Source: Paramyrothecium sp. XJ0827
Taxonomy: Eukaryota > Ascomycota > Sordariomycetes > Hypocreales > Stachybotryaceae
Length of the DNA: 64,000 nucleotides
Assembly: GCA_020881915.1 (NCBI GenBank)
Contig: JAJFPB010000009.1
Coordinates: 2,604,001-2,668,000 of the forward strand
Reading direction: 5' to 3'
This document shows, in pieces, positions 56,580 to 64,000 of the stretch. Numbering within the stretch: the first letter of the stretch is position 1; each line of letters opens with the position of its first letter. A program made the translations under genes and the position numbers. The notes under the pieces are model-generated. The model was not told the DNA's origin and did not search any database. It was given only the letters and a program-made list of their open reading frames with translations.

Positions 56580-57598
56580 TGAGATTTTTATTCGAGTTCA
56601 ATAAATCACTATTATTACTTACCTGGGACCATGATGACCACTACTAAAGACAACCAGCACCGAATTTCGTAACAAGGACCGAGTAGAGCGTCTCATACGA
56701 TGACTTGGAGCCATAGGTAAGTCGTGATAAAGGCTCTTGCCCTAAATCCTTTGGGTGACTACGCAAATTCAAAGTATAGCCCACCAATACCAGCCCTCGC
56801 ATCGACCTCCGTTATCAACGAGTTTGCACTCGAACGCAGAATCCACCTGGCCATATCATGTGAGGAGGTGCTACATCATCGTCGTCTCTGTGTTCTTGAG
56901 TTCCCATGGTGAGTCAACCAAGCGCTTCAATTCTAACACCCTGGCGCAAAGGGTTTGGCTGGCAGACGAGGCCGGAGGGGTACTATGGCGCCAAAAGGAC
57001 CTATGACCCATCCCGAATTGGGTAGAAAGATTGTGATGAAATCCGCTAGCCCCCATTACTCACCAACTATAGCTGCCAATGACAGCCATTTGGGTGATCT
57101 TCCCAGCTAGAGAACCTAGATGCATAGCAAGCGAACGGAGAAGTAAGCCGAAGGATTTACTTCGCCCTGCTAGAACCTGTTTCGGACCCTTTGATGGACA
57201 TGCGCTACACTCCATTGCACACGAGTGGCTTGGACAGAAACGGAAGTGCGTGCGAGGATGCCTTGGGTTTTAAAGGCCAACAAGGAGTTATTCAAGGGCT
57301 AAATCGGATGAATAAAGGCGAAGTAAGTGGAGTAAAGCTGGTTTATAATATAACATAAGATACATGTTACCTGTGTTGCCTAAGGCACCAGCTTGCTACT
57401 CTTATTATGGATAACCTACTTGATTATAATTTAAGCTATATAAAAATAACTTAACTCTTCCACGCTTTCCCCCTTGGAAAGTTTAGACAGATAGAGTGCC
57501 AATCACTATATCAAACCAAGCCCAAGGCAAACTGTAAGCTTGTGGAACGTTCTTAACAAGACTGGGCAACACACGGATATTGCTTGAAGAGTAGCTTC
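56580..57598. other. Intergenic region, nothing recognised
   Basis: About 1 kb. 57300-57460 is AT-rich. Short frames at 56724-57006 show no motifs. Confidence 0.45.
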
Positions 57599-58284
57599 CT
57601 ATCGAGCGACTTCTTCGAGTGGGCGTGATGTTGGAGGGGTCGACTTCAGCGTAATGGGCAAGGATCCATCGGTGGTATCGGTAGCATTCCACAGGATCGT
57701 CCAGACTCCATCTGTATCAGATGGGCTTGCGCTCCAAAAGGACTCCATCGAGCCATCGGATTTAGTATGGAAAGCGACCGTCCCGTAGAAGTCGAAGCCA
57801 TCTTTGACTTTATCGGAGTTCTTGGAGGTGTCTTCGAGCTGGACCTTGTGGGAGGACGCGGATGGACCTGGAACAGTGAAGGTTAAGTTGGACCAGGTCG
57901 GTTCACCTGTAGTGGCCGTTGTGTTGGGGGAGCCAAACCAGACTCCATCACTGTTCTTCGTAACTAACAATAACTTGGTCAATTTGTGATTTCTCGTGTC
58001 CTTCCCTGGTGGTGGTTATACTTACAGACAACAACGGCTGTCTCAGTGTCATCGATGCTACTAGCGTTGACAATGAACAAGTCCGCTGCAAAATCACAGT
58101 CAGTCAATTCCTCGGAATATATCGATCCTTGGAGCAGCATACTTCCCGTCGACATCAATGGTTGGCCACCGAACCCTTCACCATAAGCATACAGCTGGAA
58201 GGATTCAACGGTAGCTTGACGTTTGTTCAAGCGAGTCGTAGTGGCAGTCATGGCAGAGGCAAGGAGTGATTTGGTGATGAGCAT
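57599..58284 (-). CDS. Secreted protein of unknown function
   Basis: Two exons, 58284-58026 and 57963-57599 (62-bp intron, GTAAGT donor), 207 residues. The acceptor GTTAG is chosen over a nearby AAG because only it keeps the frame (VVVFTKNSDGVWFG). A hydrophobic N-terminus (MLITKSLLASAMTATTTRL) is followed by Lys-Arg-Gln, a likely kexin cut, and then by FQLYAYGEGFGGQPL, a pattern seen at the mature start of a group of fungal extracellular proteins. The rest is rich in beta-strand-type sequence with no cysteine pair beyond the single TDCDFAADL. Function unknown. Confidence 0.75.
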
Positions 58285-59821
58285 TGTTGCGGTGGTTCAG
58301 AACTTGTCGGATGATAAAGGCAGACTAATGTGAGAAATGAGCGATTTGTACGATGCACCAAGGAAGATGGAACGGAAGTTGTTGGTCTTAGGAACGTTCA
58401 TCTGTTGGAAAAGAGCTTTGATATAAGCCGTCGAAGGAGTACTACGCGTACTGGAGACCCCAGGCATTTCGCCTTGGGCAAGTTGACTTACACGCTTGGG
58501 ACAAATGCCGATGTCTCCGTCAGATCCGGGCTGAGCCCATATTCCCCACATTTCAAGATGGACGGGCGTGTTGCACATACCGCCGAACTCGAAACCCTGA
58601 ACTTCCGTCCCTGCTGCGCCATTCATATCACACATGCTATCATTTCAAGCCTCGTCATCATATAACAAAGTCTGCTATCGGCCTCGGTGTGTTAGCGCTG
58701 GTCTATTTGTCAAAATTGGAAAAGGGTTGCTTTCTAGGTCAGGGTCAGCCTCCTTACCCGCTTCAAGGTGCAGGGGTACACGTCAGCCAAGTCGGCATGT
58801 GGGAGCTAGTTCGGGTCGTGCCGGCTCCCTGCTAGCCTGCAAAACGTGTTTAGTTCACCGAGAAGATTGACAGACGCAACATCGCTTTTGTCGCTGAATT
58901 GGGAAACTACGCCCGTGGGAAGCTGATCCTCGTCTGAAATTCTTCGCCCAAAAGCTGAGTCTATCGGAGGATAATGCAGAGTCATGGTGGGTACGTAATG
59001 CATTGGGTGATGTGAATGCAGCTAGGCTTGACGTTTCAGACCCTGAACTGCCGGCAAAAGGCCAAAGCGTTTAGGGGTGTGGTTGACGGGACTTTCCACG
59101 TTCACAGACGCTTAAATTAGTCAAAAAGGAATCCCTGAATGAGATCCACCAGGGCTCCATTCTTGGTTTGAGAGTAGTACTATGCTTCGCAGCTAACATG
59201 AGGTAAGAGACCCTTTTCTGGCGGATACCACCTCGAAATAACCCTGATCTTCAGGGCACTTGTCATCGGAGCACTGATCTAAACTGAGTTACGCAATCCC
59301 ATGGTACATGCAACAGGTCTAAGCCTCTTTTGATTGACCGGGCTCCAAGGATGTTGAAGGATCATGAGGACACATGATGGACCCTCGACGATAACGCGTA
59401 GATGTGACATGGTAGACAGCCACTCATTGCGACTGTGACGGTCAAACGCATCTCATCACTTCCTTAACTCATGTTCGGAAGTTAAGCAAGAAAACGACCA
59501 ACCGAGGCACTGGGAATGGCGGAGGGGAGACTGGCTGTCGCAAGCCGACTCCGCCCTCCTGATGCCGGGGCTCAGACAGGAGGTCGACTCCCTGTTGCAG
59601 GCAATAGACCCGCGATCAAGAAGCATGGGATGCCAATGCACGATTCGAACCGCTCGCAATCAGAGGCTCAACTACTTAACAGCAAGCAGCTTCGCTCGTG
59701 GTTCAAAATTGTCACTCACGACCCAGCTCAATCTACTTTCATTCGCTACTCGTCTCTAAGATCGCCAGCCCAGGCGCTTTTACCTTTTATTAAGACAATC
59801 ATTGCCTGACTCACAATCGTC
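58285..59821. other. Intergenic region and laccase upstream region
   Basis: About 1.5 kb with no supported gene; frames at 58297-58665 overlap on opposite strands. The last 120 bp before 59822 are pyrimidine-rich. Confidence 0.45.
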
Positions 59822-61572
59822 ATGATTCCCTCCTTGTTCTTCACCAGCGTTCTGCTAGGCGTGGCGGCCTCCGTACCTGGCTCAGCCAAACAACGGCGAG
59901 CGACGTGTGAAGGCAACACTGCGTCAACACGTTCGGAATGGTGTGACCTCTCCATCAGCACAGACTATTGGACTGAGCCTGTAGATACAGGGGTGACTAA
60001 GGAGTACTGGTTTGATGTAACTGACGTTACTGTCTCTCCTGACGGAGTCAGCCGCAGCGCTATGGCTATCAACGGCTCCATCCCTGGCCCAACCATATTC
60101 GCCGATTGGGGTGACAATGTCGTGGTACACGTCACCAATCATCTTTCCACCTCTCTAAATGGTACCAGCATTCACTTTCATGGTATTCGACAGAACTATA
60201 CCAACCAGAACGACGGTGTTGCCGCCGTAACTCAATGCCCCCTTGCCGTTGGCGAGTCCATTACCTATACTTGGAAGGCTACTCAGTATGGCTCCAGTTG
60301 GTACCACTCGCACTTCGCCCTCCAAGCCTACCAAGGCGTTTTTGGAGGCATCGTTATCAACGGCCCTGCTACGGCCAATTATGATGAAGACCTAGGCGTT
60401 GTCTTCTTGAATGACTGGGACCATCAGACTGTGGATGAACTCTATGCCACAGCACAGAGGAGTGGCCCCCCTACACTTGACACCGGCCTAATTAATGGAA
60501 CGAACGTCTATGGTGCAGATGGAGATGACTCGCAAACTGGCAGCCGACTTAACATCTCGTTTACTGCTGGAACTTCCTACCGAATGAGACTTGTGGGCGC
60601 CGCTGTTGACACGCACTGGAAATTCTCCATCGACAACCATACCTTGACTGTTATCGCAGCCGACTTGATCCCTGTCGAGCCGTACGAAACTACTTTCGTC
60701 GACATCTCCATGGGTAAGTGCTTGCGTAAGCTCTCATTAGCGTCCAATACTAACCCATGCTATCAGGCCAGCGATATGACATTATCGTCACAGCGGACCA
60801 ACAAGACGTTGCCGATAACTTCTGGATGCGCGCTATCCCCCAAGCTGCCTGTTCTGATAACGACAACAGCAACAACATCAAGGCCGTGGTCTACTACGGC
60901 GACTCCCCTTCCACTCCTGAGACTACCGGGTACGATTATACTGACAGCTGCGATGATGAGACAAGCAACCTTGTCCCTTACGTTTCTAAGAATGTCGAGA
61001 ATTCAGATTGGAGTGCCCTTGAAACGGCCACCGTCGGGCGCAACACTGCTGGCGTCTTCAAGTGGTACCTCAACAGCACCAGTCTGCTCGTCGACTGGGC
61101 CGAGCCAACCTTGGGACAAGTCCTAGACGGCGTCACGACATATGAGACGGAAAATGCCGTTCTAGAACTCAGCGAGGCCAACCAGTGGGTATATCTTGTG
61201 GTACAGACCACCCTTGGTGTGCCCCACCCAATCCACCTCCATGGCCACGACTTCTTCGTCCTCGCACAGGGGACTGGAACATACTCAGCATCGTCCGTAA
61301 CTTTGAACACCAGCAACCCCCCTCGCCGCGACACGGCCATCCTGCCGGCATCAGGCTACCTTGTTATGGCTTGGGAGACCGACAACCCCGGCGTCTGGCT
61401 GATGCACTGCCACATCGGCTGGCACACAGCCGAGGGTTTCGCGCTGCAGTTCATTGAGAGATACAGCGAGATCGCCGGTATTTCGGACACGGGCGTTATG
61501 ACCGATACGTGCTCAGCATGGTCTACTTTCCAAGAGGAGAATTCAATTGAGCAGGAAGATTCCGGTATCTAA
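59822..61572 (+). CDS. Laccase (secreted multicopper oxidase, AA1)
   Basis: Two exons, 59822-60713 and 60767-61572 (53-bp intron), 565 residues, the usual size of ascomycete laccases. A signal peptide (MIPSLFFTSVLLGVAASVPGSA) is followed by a kexin-like KQRR. All four copper motifs are present: HFHGIRQ (from about residue 118), WYHSHFA (about 161-167), HPIHLHGHDFFVL and HCHIGWHTAEGFALQF. The residue after the last His region is Leu (ALQF), as in higher-potential ascomycete laccases. The enzyme oxidises phenols with reduction of oxygen to water; roles include lignin attack, pigment formation and detoxification. It ends GISDTGVM...CSAWSTFQ, then an acidic tail, so the DSGL-type C-terminal plug of some ascomycete laccases is represented only by the final DSGI. 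The exo-polygalacturonase gene lies tail-to-tail downstream. Confidence 0.95.
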
Positions 61573-61811
61573 CACAAGATACAATTGTACGTGTCTGCAG
61601 TCATGGCCACCTGACCAGATAGTAGGTCTAATGATAAGAGGAAATTTCAAATATAAGAGAGGTCAAAAAGATTTAATGTGTCTCATCATAGTTGACCATT
61701 CAGAGCATTTAGCCTCTGTTCAGGCGTCGTTTGCATCGGGATAATCTATACTAGCTTTCCTCAAGAATTCTTGCTAGAGGGTAGGTCAGATAGTCGTAGT
61801 TGGCGGCTTTA

Positions 61812-63293
61812 TTACCCAGGGATGCATCCGACACCGTTCAGCTTCAACAAGCTTTCGTCCATGTTCCTGCATGACCACTGAGGAGTCTTTCCACTAGGCG
61901 TTGTGATGCTAATGTTTTCGGCTCGGATGTTATCACATGTCTTCAAACAAAGTCAGCTTTAGTTTCAGTAATCTCGGAGGTTTCATCGTAAGACTTACGT
62001 TGGGAGTGCTGCAAATCAGTGAGCCCACAATCGGATCGTACTTTTTGGAGATTGTGCCGTAAAAGTCCTTGAAAAAGACGTCCGTGATGTTCATCTTCGA
62101 AGGGTACAGCGCACAGCGAGTGGCGTTCCTCTCTCCATAGCATTGATCGATCTTAATAGCACCATCGTTGTTGTCGTTGTGGAAACGCTCGTAGGTAACG
62201 TTACGGACGTAGCCAGAACCGCCGCCGCCTCCGAGGCCGGGCTGGAAGTCGGTCATGGTACCCGGCCACACCTTCAGTCGTGCTCCGTCCGTAGCGTTGC
62301 TCAAAGACACATTGAAGATATACAGGTTCTCGACAATGTCGAAGAACTCGGGGTATTGGCCCAGCGAGCCCACAGAGATACCGTGCGAAGAGTTGCACAC
62401 AAGTCCTAAATTGTTTGTTAGTGAAAATCCTTGCTGACAGCAACGCCAGGTACGTACCCTGGACAATGACGTTCGTGCTGTTTGGCTTGAAAGACACACA
62501 ATCATCATCATGATCAAGATATGAGTTCTGAATGACGATGTTATCAGAGCGGTAGGTATCCCAACCGTCCAGGTTCTTGGCTGGGTTCTTGCTACTGGAG
62601 CCAGCCTTGACTTGGAAGTCCGAAATAAGAACATCAGAACTGTTGGCAATGAGGTTGTGCCACTGCCCACCGAATGGTTAGTCGTAACTAAAATTTTGGC
62701 CTGAATGTACTTACGTTTGGTGAGTTGAGCATCTTCAGCCCTGTAATGGAACCTCCGTGCAGGCCGTCCGTGATGAGAAGAATGGGACGCTGAAGAGTCG
62801 CGTTCGTGGCGAAGCGGTCGTACCATTTCTGCCCTTGCCCATCGATCACGCCCTGCCCATTGCCGTAGATGTTGATGTCGTTGCCACCAATAACCCACAT
62901 GCTGGACGATCCCTGGAAAGGAAACTTGAACGTCCTGGGCAGCCAGTAGTCGATGTCATCATGAAACTTGATGATGCCTGTGATGGCAATATCGACATGG
63001 TTCAGGAATCGCAAGTCGAGTGGGCTTCCAATAGTGTATTCTTCATCCAACACCACAGTACCACCGTTGTTGCATTCTTCAAAAGCGGCGAGGATTTTGG
63101 CGCTGTCATCCTTACCCTTCGTGCAACTTGGCTTGACGAAACAGGTTTTGGTTCGGGGCGCGGACACAGGGAAGGCTTTATAGGGCTTCAATGGAGTAGC
63201 CTCAATATCAGGGCGCTTTGGAACCGACCTCTGCGCATTGGCTAGGTTGCTAAGCAGCAGGGTGGACAGGAGGAGGAGGTTGGAGAGGACCAT
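61812..63293 (-). CDS. Exo-polygalacturonase (GH28)
   Basis: Four exons, 63293-62715, 62662-62458, 62405-61999 and 61940-61812 (introns of 52, 52 and 58 bp), 439 residues. The frame changes twice; all junctions keep phase and the last exon adds TCDNIRAENISI and a C-terminal Cys pair. A signal peptide (MVLSNLLLLSTLLLSNLANA) is followed by the parallel beta-helix domain with the four GH28 motifs: NLDGWD (for NTDGxD), HDDDCVS (the catalytic DD), SSHGISVGS (G-HG) and RLKVWPG (RIK). The WDTYRSDNI loop and long insertions fit the exo-acting group, which removes galacturonic acid from chain ends of pectin, here outside the cell. The gene is 238 bp from the laccase stop, in convergent orientation. 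Confidence 0.93.
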
Positions 63294-64000
63294 GATGACC
63301 TTTGATTTCCTTCCGAAAATTCCGGTGTGCCTGAATACGCACCGTCTTCAGAGGAGCGCTACCCGATTGATCTTATAATCACAAGTCCTCGGCCTCGGCC
63401 TATGGCACATGGCGAGCGGCTCATGGCCTCTGAGAACGACACTTTCCGCGGGTCTGGGGTAACAGACTCCACTCTCCGATTCCCTGGAGCACCAATACCC
63501 CAAATCCTCCGTATTTTCAAAGCTGACATCGATTTTCCCCTGCAGTTGGAGGACGGCTAATACCTACGCCTTCGTATTTTGGCTAAATTGAAGATGCTAG
63601 CTGGAAACGGAAGAAAGTCGGGGTAGGTTGGGGTTTTACTCCCTCGATCCACTTCTTCGTCGTCATGGCTCGATCCTGCGAACTTCAAATTCGATATCGG
63701 GGTCGCTCAGGATTCCTACGTGGCGGGGCCTGGCTATTTTGCCTTCAATATTGTCCAGGGTTGTGATGATTGGTGGAAAGTCTTCAGCCCCTGTTGTTTT
63801 CGGTGAATTGATAGGACGAAGAGACACAGCCTGCACGGACTGATACATGCATCTCAGGGTCAACAGAAAACCCAGAAATATTAGGCAATCCTGACGGTTG
63901 GTTATTATGGAGGCGCAATTCAGAAATTGATGCATACTGACTATATATAAGTCAGGCATTGTATAAAACGACGCTATAGAATGAGCCAGAGAACCCAAGA
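63294..64000. other. Right-edge intergenic region
   Basis: About 0.7 kb including the polygalacturonase promoter side. A 111-codon minus-strand frame (63663-63998) could be the 3' exon of a gene beyond the window but has no recognisable motif. Confidence 0.35.

Noticed and set aside
59620..59700. tRNA-like GGTTCGAATC on the minus strand
   Set aside because: The T-stem does not pair and no cloverleaf could be drawn.
63663..63998. 111-codon minus-strand frame at the right edge
   Set aside because: Could be the last exon of a gene outside the window, but nothing in it can be recognised.

Overview
The window is nuclear DNA from a filamentous ascomycete (Pezizomycotina, probably Sordariomycetes and plant-associated). 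Genes are split by short introns of about 40-80 bp with GTANGT/AG borders, and they are spaced by 0.3-3.5 kb of non-coding DNA on both strands without operons. The gene content is typical of such fungi: HET-domain proteins, a UstYa-family protein, NmrA, many secreted proteins, and lignin- and plant-wall-active enzymes. I see no rRNA, convincing tRNA, CRISPR or intact transposon. I worked out all exon structures by hand from splice signals, reading phase and family motifs; none was checked against transcripts.

Left part (1-18 kb): a possible Cut8/STS1-like protein (-), an NmrA-like oxidoreductase (+), a divergent pair made of an FMN-dependent monooxygenase (-) and a DUR3-type sodium:solute symporter (+), a secreted Ser/Thr-rich protein with a C-terminal beta-sandwich-like domain, a broken HET gene, and a secreted cytochrome b (AA8) plus PQQ sugar dehydrogenase (AA12) fusion.

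Middle (19-45 kb): a four-exon UstYa-family gene lies head-to-head with a 94-residue secreted protein built of four 17-residue repeats. This is the layout of a dikaritin-type RiPP locus and is the most interesting thing here. An inverted-repeat element sits in their shared upstream region. Then follow an alpha/beta hydrolase, a 20-bp minisatellite, a GLEYA-domain surface protein, a class II peroxidase, a 22-residue MMT1-type metallothionein, a CBM1-bearing feruloyl esterase, an intact HET gene, a small secreted protein and a KP4-like secreted protein.

Right part (46-64 kb): a pepsin-fold protein that lacks the normal catalytic motifs, an F-box protein with several membrane segments, a PAQR receptor, an unrecognised secreted Gly/Pro/Lys-rich protein in AT-rich DNA beside ~166-bp tandem repeats with internal palindromes, an ankyrin protein, a secreted protein of unknown role, a laccase and a GH28 exo-polygalacturonase.

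Taken together, the peroxidase, laccase, AA8-AA12 dehydrogenase, feruloyl esterase and exo-polygalacturonase form a lignocellulose and pectin toolkit. The KP4-like protein, small secreted proteins, UstYa/repeat-peptide pair and HET genes are accessory functions of interaction and self-recognition. Long gene-poor stretches, a decayed HET gene and AT-rich repeat tracts suggest a fast-evolving accessory region.
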